Source: Streptomyces sp. NBC_00341 | Lineage (GTDB): Bacteria > Actinomycetota > Actinomycetes > Streptomycetales > Streptomycetaceae | Direction of reading: 5' to 3' | Length of the DNA stretch: 64,000 nucleotides | Assembly: GCF_041435055.1 (NCBI RefSeq) | Contig: NZ_CP108002.1 | Span: 372,001-436,000, forward strand | Shown: positions 52,684 to 64,000 of the stretch, in pieces | Layout of the letters: each line of letters starts with the position of its first letter | Position numbering within the stretch: the first letter of the stretch is position 1 | Translations under genes and position numbers: made by a program | The notes under the pieces: model-generated | What the model was told of the DNA's origin: nothing | Database searches by the model: none | What the model saw: the letters and a program-made list of their open reading frames with translations, nothing else

Positions 52684-53682
52684 ATGGAATTCCGCCGACT
52701 CGGCCGCAGCGGTCTGACGATCAGCGAGATCGCGTACGGAAACTGGCTCACCCACGGCTCCCAGGTGGAGGAGGACGCGGCGCTCGCCTGCATCCGGGCC
52801 GCCCTGGACGCCGGCATCACCACCTTCGACACCGCGGACGTCTACGCGCAGACACGGGCGGAGGCGGTGCTCGGACGGGCCCTCAAGGACGAGCGCCGCG
52901 AAGGGCTGGAGATCTTCACCAAGGTCTACTTCCAGACCGGCCCCGGGCAGAACGACCGGGGGCTCGGCCGCAAGCACATCATGGAGTCGATCGACAACTC
53001 ACTGCGCCGGCTCCAGACCGACCACGTCGACCTGTACCAGGCGCACCGCTACGACCACACCACGCCGCTGGAGGAGACGATGGAGGCGTTCGCCGACGTC
53101 GTCCGCTCCGGCAAGGCGCACTACATCGGCGTATCGGAGTGGACGGCCGGCCAGTTGCGCGCCGGGCACGCGCTGGCCCGCGAACTGCGGGTGCCGTTCA
53201 TCTCCAACCAGCCGCAGTACTCGGCGTTGTGGCGGGTCATCGAGGACGAGGTGGTGCCCGCGTCCGAGGAGCTCGGCATCGGCCAGATCGTCTGGTCACC
53301 GATCGCCCAGGGCGCGCTCACCGGCAAGTACCGGCCCGGTGCGCCGCTGCCGGCCGGCTCGCGGGCGACGGACGACAAGGGCGGGGCCGACATGGTCGCC
53401 GACTGGCTGCGCGAGGAGGTGCTGGAGCGGGTGCAGCTGCTGCGTCCGCTGGCCGAGCAGGCCGGTCTGAGCATGGCGCAGCTCGCGGTCGCCTGGGTGC
53501 TGCAGAATTCCAACGTCTCCGCCGCGATCATCGGCGCCTCCCGTCCCGAGCAGGTGACGGAGAACGCCGTGGCCGCCGGCGTGCGGCTGGACGCGGACCT
53601 GCTGAAGGCCGTCGACCAGGCACTGGACCCGGTGTCGCAGCGGGACCCCGGGCTCACCGCAGGCCACAAGGAGAACAGCTGA
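52684..53682 (+). CDS. Aldo/keto reductase
   Basis: This 332-residue NADPH-dependent reductase belongs to the AKR group related to voltage-gated K-channel beta subunits: EFRRLGRSGLTISEIAYGNW at the N-terminus, ITTFDTADVYAQ near 55 (catalytic Asp and Tyr), EIFTKVYFQTGPG, then HVDLYQAHRYDHTTPLEETM near 115 (catalytic His) and AIIGASRPEQVTENAVAAG near 285. It follows rho by 58 bases with its own ribosome site (AGAGGGAGAG) and ends in the strong hairpin at 53687-53740. The carbonyl substrate is unknown. Confidence 0.9.
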   Translation: MEFRRLGRSGLTISEIAYGNWLTHGSQVEEDAALACIRAALDAGITTFDTADVYAQTRAEAVLGRALKDERREGLEIFTKVYFQTGPGQNDRGLGRKHIMESIDNSLRRLQTDHVDLYQAHRYDHTTPLEETMEAFADVVRSGKAHYIGVSEWTAGQLRAGHALARELRVPFISNQPQYSALWRVIEDEVVPASEELGIGQIVWSPIAQGALTGKYRPGAPLPAGSRATDDKGGADMVADWLREEVLERVQLLRPLAEQAGLSMAQLAVAWVLQNSNVSAAIIGASRPEQVTENAVAAGVRLDADLLKAVDQALDPVSQRDPGLTAGHKENS

Positions 53683-53686
53683 CGTG

Positions 53687-53740
53687 ACAGCGGCGGGGCC
53701 TGGCCGGATTCCGCGGATTCCGGCCGGGCCCCGCCGCTGT
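53687..53740. terminator. Strong bidirectional terminator
   Basis: ACAGCGGCGGGGCC at the left pairs with GGCCCCGCCGCTGT at the right, with further pairing (GGCCGGA, TCCGGCC) inside. It lies between the convergent reductase and NADH dehydrogenase genes. Confidence 0.85.
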
Positions 53741-53746
53741 GCCGGG

Positions 53747-55108
53747 TCACATCCCGGTGTGCAGCGCGGCGGTGTGCTCGCGGACCTGTTCCGGGGTGAG
53801 GTAGCTGTCCGTGTATTCGAAGTCGCGCAGGGTGGCTGGTTTGCGGGACTGGAATCCGGTGCGGACGAAGTCGTCGCCCGCGGCCGCGTTGATCAGCCAG
53901 TTGGTCATGACCCTCGCCTTGGCCACGTTGGTCCGCAGCGCCGACCAGTGATAGCCGCGGGCCACGGCCTGGGCGCCGATTCCGTGCATCTCGATGCCGA
54001 GCGGCTTGGAGACGGCGTCCTTGCCGCCGAGGTCCACGACGAGCCCGAGGTCCTTGTGGACGTACGGCTGGAGTGGCTGGTTGCGGAGGGTGGCCAGCAG
54101 GTTGTCGGCGATCTTCCGGCCCTGGCGCATCGCGTGCTGCGCGGTGGGCGGGCAGACCGCGCCGTCGCCCTTGGCCAGGTCGGGGACGGCCGCCGCGTCA
54201 CCGAGGGCGAAGATGCCGTCGTGGCCGGGCAGGCTCATGTCGGGGGTGACCGCCAGCCGGCCGCGTACCGTCTCCGCGTCGAAGGTGGCGACCAGCGGGC
54301 TGGCGGTGACGCCCGCCGTCCAGATCAGGGTGCGGCAGGGCAGCACCCGGCCGTCGGTGAAGGTCACCTTGTCGGGGCCCGCCTCGGCGACCGATACCCC
54401 CAGGGACACCTCGATCCCCCGTTCGCGCAGTACCTTCAGTGCGCTCTCACCGAGCTTGTCGCCCAGTTCGGGCATGAGCTTGGGGGCGATGTCGATCAGA
54501 TGCCATTTGATCAGCTTGGGGTCGAGCCTGGGATAGTGCCGGACGGCGTTGGTGGTCAGCCGCTGCAGGCAGGCCGCGGTCTCGGTGCCCGCGTACCCGC
54601 CGCCGACGACGACGAACTGCAGCCGCGAGGCCCGCTCCTCCTCGTCGTGGCTGGCGTCCGCGAGATCGAGCTGCGCGATGACGTGATCGCGCACGAAAGC
54701 GGCCTCCGCCAGGGTCTTCATGCCCCGGGCGTTGTCGAGCAGCCCGGGGATGTCGAAGGTGCGGGTGACGCTTCCCGGGCTGAGCACGATGTAGTCGTAG
54801 CGCTCGTTGACGACCTCGTCGGTGATCTTGCGGATCACGCAGACCTTCGCCAGCGGGTCCACTCCGATGGCCCCGCCGGGAATGATCCTGGTGCGGTGCC
54901 GGCTGCTGCGGCGCAATGACACAGCGACCGACTGCGGGGTGAGGACGCCCGAGGCCACCTGGGGCAGCAGGGGCAGGTAGAGCTGGTAGGAGAACGGGGC
55001 CACGAGTGCGATGTCGGCCTCGCCGGGACGGAGCCGGCGTTCCAGACGGCGTACGCACTCGACCCCGGCAAAACCGGCTCCGACAACGAGGATCCTGGGT
55101 CGTGCCAC
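53747..55108 (-). CDS. Type II NADH dehydrogenase-like oxidoreductase
   Basis: This 453-residue protein has two dinucleotide folds: FAD-binding RILVVGAGFAGVECVRRLER at the N-terminus and NADH-binding LQFVVVGGGYAGTETAACLQ near residue 165, then GIFALGDAAAVPDLAKG near 290 and the Ndh-like phrase CPPTAQHAMRQGRKIADNLL. NDH-2 enzymes pass electrons from NADH to menaquinone without pumping protons. A C-terminal amphipathic region could bind the membrane. It may supply the oxidase encoded upstream, but is separate from ctaD by 130 bases and a small gene. Confidence 0.85.
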   Translation of the reverse strand: MARPRILVVGAGFAGVECVRRLERRLRPGEADIALVAPFSYQLYLPLLPQVASGVLTPQSVAVSLRRSSRHRTRIIPGGAIGVDPLAKVCVIRKITDEVVNERYDYIVLSPGSVTRTFDIPGLLDNARGMKTLAEAAFVRDHVIAQLDLADASHDEEERASRLQFVVVGGGYAGTETAACLQRLTTNAVRHYPRLDPKLIKWHLIDIAPKLMPELGDKLGESALKVLRERGIEVSLGVSVAEAGPDKVTFTDGRVLPCRTLIWTAGVTASPLVATFDAETVRGRLAVTPDMSLPGHDGIFALGDAAAVPDLAKGDGAVCPPTAQHAMRQGRKIADNLLATLRNQPLQPYVHKDLGLVVDLGGKDAVSKPLGIEMHGIGAQAVARGYHWSALRTNVAKARVMTNWLINAAAGDDFVRTGFQSRKPATLRDFEYTDSYLTPEQVREHTAALHTGM

Positions 55109-55238
55109 AGTCTTCGTCCCTTCTCGGGGTCTGCACGGTCATCCGTTCGCCTGCCCCGTCGCACGCGCACGTCACCTCTCATCTTCACGAGACAGCGGCG
55201 ACTTCGCCTGCTGGGGCGGCGGAACGGACGACCGGTAC

Positions 55239-55622
55239 TCACCTGATCAGGTACGTCACCACCGTGCAGGCGCCGCCGGCCGTCCCTAGGCAGACCACGG
55301 TTGCGGCCGCGACGCAGCGCGCCCGCAGCGTGCGGTACCGCCGGCTGTACTCACCGCGCAGCTCCGTGGCGCGGGCACAGACGCGGACCAGCATCACCCG
55401 CGAGGCCTCGGCCCGGTCGGCGGCGTACACCCGTTCCACGTCCTCGCGCTGGGCGGTGGTGAGCCAGGGCAGCTCGTCGGTGAAGCGGCGGGCGTACCGG
55501 CGCGCCTGCTCGATCTCGGCGTTCCACAGCAGATAGCCCTCCATCTGGGCCAGTCCGCGGGCGCTGTCCTTCTCGGGGTCGATGGACACCCGGTCCTCCT
55601 CTCCGCCGGCCCGCCCGCTCAC
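55239..55622 (-). CDS. Small tail-anchored membrane protein coupled to ctaD
   Basis: The 127-residue protein overlaps the ctaD stop by four bases (GTGA), so it is cotranslated with the oxidase subunit. The N-terminal ~100 residues are soluble and helical ([20 protein letters not shown], then [20 protein letters not shown]). The last ~22 ([20 protein letters not shown]) form a single membrane anchor. Family not recognised. The coupling suggests an accessory subunit or assembly factor of this particular oxidase, but that is inference. Confidence 0.65.
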   Translation of the reverse strand: MSGRAGGEEDRVSIDPEKDSARGLAQMEGYLLWNAEIEQARRYARRFTDELPWLTTAQREDVERVYAADRAEASRVMLVRVCARATELRGEYSRRYRTLRARCVAAATVVCLGTAGGACTVVTYLIR

Positions 55623-57349
55623 GCCTGCTTGTCCCCCGGAGCGACCGTCACCGAGCGGTCGAGGCGGTTGGACGCGTCATCGAGCTCACGCACGGAGGGG
55701 TGGTGCAGGTCGAACGCCGGGGATTCGGAACGGATCCGGGGCAGCGTGACGAAGTTGTGCCGGGGCGGCGGGCAGGAGGTCGCCCACTCCAGCGAACGGC
55801 CGTAGCCCCACGGGTCGTCGACCCCGACGTACTCGCCGTACTTGGCCGTCTTCCAGACGTTGTACAGGAACGGGAGCATCGACAGTCCGAGCAGGAACGA
55901 GGAGATCGTCGAGATGGTGTTCAGCGCGGTGAAGCCGTCCGCCGCGAGGTAGTCGGCGTAGCGGCGCGGCATGCCTTCCGCCCCCAGCCAGTGCTGCACC
56001 AGGAACGTGCCGTGGAAGCCCACGAACAGCGTCCAGAAGGTGATCTTGCCGAGCCGCTCGTCCAGCATCTTTCCGGTGAACTTCGGCCACCAGAAGTGGA
56101 ATCCCGCGAACATCGCGAAGACCACGGTGCCGAAGACCACGTAGTGGAAGTGCGCCACCACGAAGTACGAGTCCGAGACGTGGAAGTCCATCGGGGGCGA
56201 CGCGAGGATGACACCGGTGAGGCCGCCGAAGAGGAAGGTGACGAGAAAACCGACGGACCAGAGCATCGGCGTCTCGAAGGAGAGCGAGCCCTTCCACATC
56301 GTGCCGATCCAGTTGAAGAACTTCACCCCGGTCGGTACCGCGATGAGGAACGTCATGAACGAGAAGAACGGCAGCAGCACACCGCCGGTGACGTACATGT
56401 GGTGCGCCCACACGGTCACGGACAGACCCGCGATGGCGATCGTCGCGCCGACCAGACCGATGTATCCGAAGATCGGTTTCCGGCTGAAGACGGGAATGAT
56501 CTCGGTGACGATCCCGAAGAACGGGAGCGCGATGATGTAGACCTCCGGATGGCCGAAGAACCAGAAGAGGTGCTGCCACAGGAGCGCGCCGCCGTTGGCC
56601 GCGTCGAAGACGTGCGCCCCGAACTTGCGGTCCGCCTCCAGGGCCAGCAGCGCCGCGGCCAGCACCGGGAAGGCCAGCAGGACCAGGACGGCGGTCAGCA
56701 GGACGTTCCAGACGAAGATCGGCATGCGGAACATCGTCATGCCGGGTGCGCGCATGCAGATGATCGTGGTGATGAAGTTGACCGAGCCGAGGATCGTGCC
56801 GAATCCGGAGAAGGCCAGACCCATGATCCACATGTCGGCGCCGACGCCCGGCGAGCGGACCGCGTCCGTCAGCGGGGAGTAGGCGAACCAGCCGAAGTCG
56901 GCCGCACCCTGGGGGGTGAGGAAGCCGGCCACCGCGATGATCGAGCCGAAGAGGTAGAGCCAGTACGCGAACATGTTCAGCCGCGGGAACGCCACGTCGG
57001 GCGCACCGATCTGCAGCGGCATGATCCAGTTGGTGAAGCCGGCGAACAGCGGTGTCGCGAACATCAGCAGCATGATCGTGCCGTGCATCGTGAACGCCTG
57101 GTTGAACTGCTCGTTCGACATGATCTGCGAACCCGGACGGGCCAGCTCGGCGCGCATGAAGAGCGCGAGCAGACCGCCGATGAGGAAGAACGCGAACGAG
57201 GTGACCAGGTAGAGCGAGCCGATCGTCTTGTGGTCCGTGGTGGTCATCCACGTGATGACGACGTTTCCCGGTTCTCTGCTGTGTACCGGAAGCTCGTTGG
57301 CGTAGGACTCGTCGTCCTGCGCCGCCCCTGTTGTACCCGTCGTCGTCAC
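55619..57349 (-). CDS. ctaD: Cytochrome c oxidase subunit I, stand-alone paralogue
   Basis: This 576-residue heme-copper oxidase catalytic subunit has 12 membrane helices. It has heme ligands in [17 protein letters not shown] (~residue 80) and [20 protein letters not shown] (~395), the Cu-B/cross-link block [19 protein letters not shown] (~260, with GHPEVY) and [17 protein letters not shown] 57349 precedes [16 protein letters not shown]. No subunit II, III or cytochrome bc genes are nearby, so this is a second ctaD used with subunits encoded elsewhere. The coupled small membrane protein is its only partner here. Confidence 0.94.
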   Translation of the reverse strand: MTTTGTTGAAQDDESYANELPVHSREPGNVVITWMTTTDHKTIGSLYLVTSFAFFLIGGLLALFMRAELARPGSQIMSNEQFNQAFTMHGTIMLLMFATPLFAGFTNWIMPLQIGAPDVAFPRLNMFAYWLYLFGSIIAVAGFLTPQGAADFGWFAYSPLTDAVRSPGVGADMWIMGLAFSGFGTILGSVNFITTIICMRAPGMTMFRMPIFVWNVLLTAVLVLLAFPVLAAALLALEADRKFGAHVFDAANGGALLWQHLFWFFGHPEVYIIALPFFGIVTEIIPVFSRKPIFGYIGLVGATIAIAGLSVTVWAHHMYVTGGVLLPFFSFMTFLIAVPTGVKFFNWIGTMWKGSLSFETPMLWSVGFLVTFLFGGLTGVILASPPMDFHVSDSYFVVAHFHYVVFGTVVFAMFAGFHFWWPKFTGKMLDERLGKITFWTLFVGFHGTFLVQHWLGAEGMPRRYADYLAADGFTALNTISTISSFLLGLSMLPFLYNVWKTAKYGEYVGVDDPWGYGRSLEWATSCPPPRHNFVTLPRIRSESPAFDLHHPSVRELDDASNRLDRSVTVAPGDKQA

Positions 57350-57681
57350 TGGGACGCTCCTTCGATTGTCTGCCGCCGGTGGACCGCGCACCCGGCGTGG
57401 CGCCGCCTCCACCGGGGTCGGCCGAACGGCCCTGCCCGCACGTCGCGCGCGTTTCCGGTTGCAGCAAACCAGCCGGGTGGCCGCCCGGGGTGGCCCTGTG
57501 CCCTCCGTGGCGCGACATTCACCCGTCAGGGCGTCCCCCGAGGCACTCCGCGGCACCGGCCCGGCCCGCCGCCGGAAACGGCGCCGCCCCGGCTCGACGG
57601 TGTGTCGGCCGGGGCGGAACGGTCACGAGCGGTGCGGGTGGGGGGAGCGGCAGGGCCACTCCCCCCGTCCACGGCATCCGG
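57350..57681. other. Intergenic region between icd and ctaD
   Basis: It holds the icd terminator (57584-57617) and the ctaD leader with a GGAGC site. No gene seen. Confidence 0.4.
57584..57617 (-). terminator. Terminator of icd
   Basis: CCGCCCCGGC (57584-57593) pairs perfectly with GCCGGGGCGG (57608-57617), 65 bases past the icd stop on its strand. Confidence 0.6.
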
Positions 57682-60599
<2,918 letters not shown>

Positions 60600-60622
60600 G
60601 GGAGCGGGCTCCCAAGGGCCCC

Positions 60623-61654
60623 TCAGGGCCGTCCCGCCTCCGGGACCTCCTCGCCGGCCGGCACCGGCCCCGGCGGGGTGCCGTCGCCGAAGGGCCGGCC
60701 GCCCAGCTGTTCGCGGTGGTGCGGGGACAGCCAGCCCGACAGGTCGGGGCCGACGGGCACGATGCCGGTGGGGTTGATGCCCGTGTGGACCCGGTAGTAG
60801 TGCTGCTTGATGTGGTGGAAGTCGACCGTGTCACCGAAGCCGGGGGTCTGGTAGAGGTCCCTGGCGTAGGCCCACAGGACCGGGTCCTCGGTCAGTTTCG
60901 AGCGGTTGCACTTGAAGTGTCCGTGGTACACGGCGTCGAAGCGCACGAGTGTGGTGAAGAGCCGGATGTCGGCCTCTGTGACGGTGTCCCCCACCAGGTA
61001 GCGCCGGTCCGCGAGGCGCTGCGACACCAGGTCCAGGCGGCGGAACACATCCGCGTACGCGGCCTCGTACTCCCGCTGTCCGGCCGCGAACCCGGCCCGG
61101 TACACACCGTTGTTCACGTCGCGGTAGACGCCCTCCATGACCTCGTCGATCTCCTCGCGCAGCGGCTCGGGGTAGAGGTCGGGCGCCCCGGGGCGGTGCA
61201 GCGCGGTCCATTCGGTGGCGAGGTCCAGGGTGATCTGCTGGTAGTCGTTGGTGACGAGCTTGCCGCTGGGGATGTCGACGACGGCGGGGACGCTGACTCC
61301 GCCGGGGTACCCGCTCTCCCGCTTGTCGTACGCCTCGCCGAGGTACTTGATGCCGAGCACCGGGTCCCGGTCGTCCTCGTCCAGCGTGAAGCGCCAGCTG
61401 CGGTCGTCCTGCAGCGGATCGGTGACGGCGAGCGAGAGCGCGTCCTCAAGCCCGAGCAGCCGGCGGGAGACCAGGGCGCGGCTCGCCCAGGGGCAGGCCC
61501 GGCTGACGACCAGGCGGTAGCGGCCGGCCTCGACGGGCCAGCCGTCCCGGCCGTCGGCGGTGATCCGGTCGGCGAAGTGGCTGCGGGAACGCTTGAAGGG
61601 CTTGTGCCCGTACGCGGTGTTGCCGTCCGGTTCGGTGCTGGCGGGATCGTTCAT
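60623..61654 (-). CDS. Glutathionyl-hydroquinone reductase-like (GST family)
   Basis: This 343-residue protein matches the Xi-class GST / YqjG group. It has the catalytic Cys motif RLVVSRACPWASRALVSRR near residue 50, GYPGGVSVPAVVDIPSGKL, VTNDYQQITLDLATEW near 135, then YRAGFAAGQREYEAAYADVF and YLVGDTVTEADIRLFTTLVR. These enzymes reduce glutathionyl-hydroquinones. Streptomyces use mycothiol instead of glutathione, so the actual thiol partner is probably mycothiol (established for the phylum, inferred here). Confidence 0.88.
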   Translation of the reverse strand: MNDPASTEPDGNTAYGHKPFKRSRSHFADRITADGRDGWPVEAGRYRLVVSRACPWASRALVSRRLLGLEDALSLAVTDPLQDDRSWRFTLDEDDRDPVLGIKYLGEAYDKRESGYPGGVSVPAVVDIPSGKLVTNDYQQITLDLATEWTALHRPGAPDLYPEPLREEIDEVMEGVYRDVNNGVYRAGFAAGQREYEAAYADVFRRLDLVSQRLADRRYLVGDTVTEADIRLFTTLVRFDAVYHGHFKCNRSKLTEDPVLWAYARDLYQTPGFGDTVDFHHIKQHYYRVHTGINPTGIVPVGPDLSGWLSPHHREQLGGRPFGDGTPPGPVPAGEEVPEAGRP

Positions 61655-61735
61655 GGTGTCTCTCCCTGCGGCAGGGCCCGAGGACTTGTGCCGGATCAGG
61701 CCGGGTTCGCGGATCGCAATCGTAGCGACGGTGCC

Positions 61736-63229
61736 TCAAGGGGCGGCGGACTCCCGATGACGGCTTCTCCCCCGCCGTACCCCGCCGACGTCGGCCAGGG
61801 CCACGATCAGCCCGGCCAGCACGAAGGCGACGGAGATGACCAGCCCGTGGTCGTACGCGCTGGACCAGCCGGCCGAACCCATCCGGGCGAAGAAGACCGA
61901 GCCGACAGCGGCGATCCCGATCGCAGAGCCGACGCGCTGGCCGGTCTGGAGGGTGCCGCCGGCACTGCCCGCGGTGGCCACCGGCACCTGGGACAGAGTC
62001 AGGGTCTGGTTGGGGGCGATGACCAGGCCACTGCCCAGACCGGCCAGCAGCAGCGGGGCGGCCATCGCCCAGCCCGCGCCCCTGCCGGGCACCAGGTGGA
62101 CGGCGAGCGCGGTGGCCCCGAGTCCGACGGCCACGGTCGCCATGCCGATGACGACCAGGGGGCGCCCGTACCGGCCGACCAGCCTGCCGCCGGGGCTCGC
62201 GGCGACGGCGGACCCGAGGGCGAAGGGCGTGATCGCGAGCCCCGCCATCAGTGCGGTGTAGTGAAGTCCGCTCTGGAGGTAGAGCGTGGTGATGAAGAAG
62301 ATCGAGGTGAATCCCGCGAAGTACAGCAGGATCAGCAGGCACCCCAGCCAGTAGGAGCGGACGCGGAAGAGCGAGAGTTCCACCACTGGCTGGGTGCCTT
62401 TTCTGGAGCACCGGGACTCCCAGCCGACGAAGGCGGCGAGCAGCGCGGCGGCCGCGGGCAGGAACAGCCATTTGCCGTCGCCCGGCCACTGGCGCGACTG
62501 GACGAAGGGCAGCAGCAGCGCCAGCACGCCGGAGCCCAGCAGCAGCACTCCGACCGGGTCCAGGTCCCGCAGCCGCACCGGGCCGGCGGACGGCGTGTCC
62601 GGCAGCAGCCGGTGGGCCAGCAGCAGGCAGACGGCCCCGAGCGGCAGGTTGACGTAGAACACCCAGCGCCAGCCCTCCTCCGCGCCGGCCGCCTGGATCA
62701 GGAGTCCGCCCAGCAGCGGGCCGACGGCGGTGGAGATCCCGACCACGGTGCCGAACATGCCGAAGGCCCGGCCCCGTTCGCGGCCGGAGAACATCTGCTG
62801 GATGAGAGCGGAGATCTGGGGCGACACCAGGCCGCCCGCCAGGCCCTGGACCAGTCGGGCGATCACCAGCCAGAGGCTGGACTGGGCGGCTCCGCAGGCC
62901 GCGGACGACAGGGTGAAGAGCGCCAGCCCGGCCATGAAGACCTGGCGGCGCCCCCGGGCGTCGCCGAGCCGTCCGGCGGGAATCAGGAAGAGTCCGAAGG
63001 CGAGGGCGTAACCGGACAGCACCCACTGCAGGTCGGACTCCGGGGTGTGCAGGCCCTCCCGGATCGACGGCAGTGCGACGTTGACGATCGACACGTCCAA
63101 CAGGGTCATGAAGCCTGCGACCAGGCACACCGCGAGCGCCCGCCACCGCCGGGGATCGGGCGCGTCCGGCCCGTCGGCGGACTCCGCACCCCGCCCCCCT
63201 GACCCCCGGTACGCCGCACTCTCTGCCAT
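61736..63229 (-). CDS. MFS drug exporter, DHA2 (EmrB/QacA) type
   Basis: This 497-residue exporter has 14 predicted membrane helices and the motifs FMTLLDVSIVNVALPSIREG (helix 1, motif D1), LQWVLSGYALAFGLFLIPAG, RLGDARGRRQVFMAGLALF (motif A) and GPLLGGLLIQ (motif C). ATG 63229 is chosen just before MAESAAYRG. Substrate range is unknown. It diverges from the TOBE regulator across ~180 bases; that regulator's operators lie nearer its own start. Confidence 0.9.
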   Translation of the reverse strand: MAESAAYRGSGGRGAESADGPDAPDPRRWRALAVCLVAGFMTLLDVSIVNVALPSIREGLHTPESDLQWVLSGYALAFGLFLIPAGRLGDARGRRQVFMAGLALFTLSSAACGAAQSSLWLVIARLVQGLAGGLVSPQISALIQQMFSGRERGRAFGMFGTVVGISTAVGPLLGGLLIQAAGAEEGWRWVFYVNLPLGAVCLLLAHRLLPDTPSAGPVRLRDLDPVGVLLLGSGVLALLLPFVQSRQWPGDGKWLFLPAAAALLAAFVGWESRCSRKGTQPVVELSLFRVRSYWLGCLLILLYFAGFTSIFFITTLYLQSGLHYTALMAGLAITPFALGSAVAASPGGRLVGRYGRPLVVIGMATVAVGLGATALAVHLVPGRGAGWAMAAPLLLAGLGSGLVIAPNQTLTLSQVPVATAGSAGGTLQTGQRVGSAIGIAAVGSVFFARMGSAGWSSAYDHGLVISVAFVLAGLIVALADVGGVRRGRSRHRESAAP

Positions 63230-63370
63230 GGCTCGCACCCTAGGTCGCACGCCCCGATTCCTCATCCCGGCAGGGCCACCCGGCCGTGCGCCGCGCGCTA
63301 CATTGGCGCGGTCACCGTCGGCGAGAACCAGCGCCAGTGTTCGTGCCTGCCGCGAAACGCCAGAGAAAAG

Positions 63371-63412
63371 CTTGCATATGCAAGGAATAATCACCTAAGG
63401 TGCGGCATATGC
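63371..63412 (+). promoter_or_regulatory. Paired palindromic operators and promoter of the TOBE regulator
   Basis: CTTGCATATGCAAG (63371-63384) is a perfect 14-base palindrome. Its core GCATATGC recurs exactly at 63405-63412, 31 bases on, across the start codon. A further palindrome CACCTAAGGTG lies at 63392-63402. TTGCAT (63372-63377), a 19-base spacer and TAAGGT (63397-63402) form a promoter with the long spacer typical of MerR-family control. ATG 63409 lies six bases after the -10, so the message is leaderless. Confidence 0.65.
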
Positions 63413-63804
63413 AGTCCTACACAATCGGACAGGCCGCCCGTCTGCTGGGCGTCAGCCCGGACACCGCACGCCGCTGGGCGGACGCCGGCCGCGTGGCGAC
63501 CCACCGCGAGGACGGCGGGCGCCGCCTCATCGACGGCCGCGACCTGGCGGCGTTCTCCGTGGAGGTCGCCCAGGGCGGCTCCGGCGAGGACGACGCGTCC
63601 TACACCTCGGCCCGCAACGCCTTTCCCGGCATCGTCACCGCCGTCAAGCTCGGGGACGTGGCGGCGCAGGTGGAGATCCAGGCCGGTCCGCACCGGCTCG
63701 TGTCACTGCTGACCCGGGAAGCGGTCGAGGAGCTCGGGCTCGAGGTGGGCATGCAGGCCACCGCCCGGGTGAAGTCGACCAGCGTGCATATCGACCGCAC
63801 CTGA
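63409..63804 (+). CDS. MerR-HTH/TOBE regulator, molybdate-type
   Basis: The 131-residue protein joins an N-terminal MerR-like helix-turn-helix (YTIGQAARLLGVSPDTARRW, residues ~4-50) to a C-terminal TOBE/Mop domain (SARNAFPGIVTAVKLGDVAA, then RLVSLLTREAVEELGLEVG), which binds molybdate or a pterin in other proteins. It is therefore a candidate molybdate-responsive regulator like ModE. Palindromes overlap its own promoter and start codon, suggesting autoregulation. Molybdate transport genes typical of such clusters would be expected beyond the window. A GTG at 63400 is an alternative start. Confidence 0.8.
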   Translation: MQSYTIGQAARLLGVSPDTARRWADAGRVATHREDGGRRLIDGRDLAAFSVEVAQGGSGEDDASYTSARNAFPGIVTAVKLGDVAAQVEIQAGPHRLVSLLTREAVEELGLEVGMQATARVKSTSVHIDRT

Positions 63805-64000
63805 CCCGGACGCGGCCCGTGCCCGTGCCCGTCCAGCGGTGTGCCCCCGGGACACGTCTCACCGCGGCAAGGACAGCCCGTCAGTAGACTCGGCCGCGAG
63901 CCGCCACCGGTGCCGTCCGACCCCGACTGCGGAAGGCCGTGCGCCACCGGGATCAACGGCTCACGAAGCGGCCCCTGAGCTGCGAGAACCTGATCAGGGC
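63805..64000 (+). other. Intergenic, possible start of next gene at window edge
   Basis: After the regulator stop there is no strong terminator. A frame opens at GTG 63940 and stays open to the end (20 codons) but its GGAAGG is only two bases away, too close for a good ribosome site. Left unassigned. Confidence 0.3.

Overview
The window is high-GC actinobacterial DNA. Codon use, leaderless and GTG starts, and gene content (methylmalonyl-CoA mutase with MeaB, monomeric NADP isocitrate dehydrogenase, an extra stand-alone cytochrome oxidase subunit I, a DUF6479 protein, SigB-type promoters, and a decayed telomere terminal-protein gene) all point to Streptomyces or a close relative, probably a chromosome-arm segment. 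Nothing in the sequence fixes the species. Bases 1 to about 10,900 are accessory and heavily decayed. They hold a frameshifted, 3'-truncated tpg (telomere terminal protein) relic, an intact aerolysin-fold (ETX/MTX2-like) pore-forming protein gene, fragments of at least two transposases, a phage packaging remnant (HNH endonuclease plus P27-type small terminase) and a cluster of small secreted proteins. They also hold a headless mercury-type merR with a MerT-like membrane protein, a YnfA-family protein, an IS21-like repeat pair, a broken nuclease-like gene and a DUF4236-TerD fusion. From 10.9 kb on the genes are intact and tightly packed. 10.9-12.5 kb: a methyltransferase and a divergent TetR regulator with phased palindromic operators. 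12.5-20.2 kb: a siderophore-type iron ABC transporter operon (ATPase, binding lipoprotein, fused permease) followed by a C39-like peptidase and an Eis-like acetyltransferase, with an AraC regulator upstream. 20.5-27.6 kb: acyl-CoA dehydrogenase, RlmG-type rRNA methyltransferase, secreted endonuclease I, glutaminase-STAS and a baeRF3 protein. 27.6-32.2 kb: phosphoketolase, aldehyde dehydrogenase and an RsbW-like kinase-fold protein. 32.4-36.6 kb: a three-subunit molybdenum hydroxylase and a small hypothetical protein. 36.7-42.9 kb: stress-type small proteins (two with SigB-consensus promoters), VOC and GNAT proteins, a tyrosine phosphatase, and a SHOCT/DUF6325 pair. 43-48.1 kb: mutA-mutB-meaB, interconverting succinyl-CoA and methylmalonyl-CoA. 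48.2-52.6 kb: a coupled MoxR ATPase and metallopeptidase-like/VWA protein, then a short Rho paralogue. 52.7-63.2 kb: aldo/keto reductase, type II NADH dehydrogenase, a small membrane protein coupled to ctaD, monomeric icd, a TPR protein, glutathionyl-hydroquinone-reductase-like protein and an MFS exporter. The window ends with a MerR-HTH/TOBE (molybdate-type) regulator whose start region carries paired palindromes. The signals most worth following are the tpg relic, the ETX-like toxin gene, the DUF4236-TerD fusion, the duplicated HNH 5' ends around a secreted-protein gene, the 10-bp-phased operators of the TetR/methyltransferase pair, the MoxR-peptidase-VWA-Rho block, and the GCATATGC operator pair of the terminal regulator. 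No tRNA, rRNA, CRISPR array or riboswitch was recognised.
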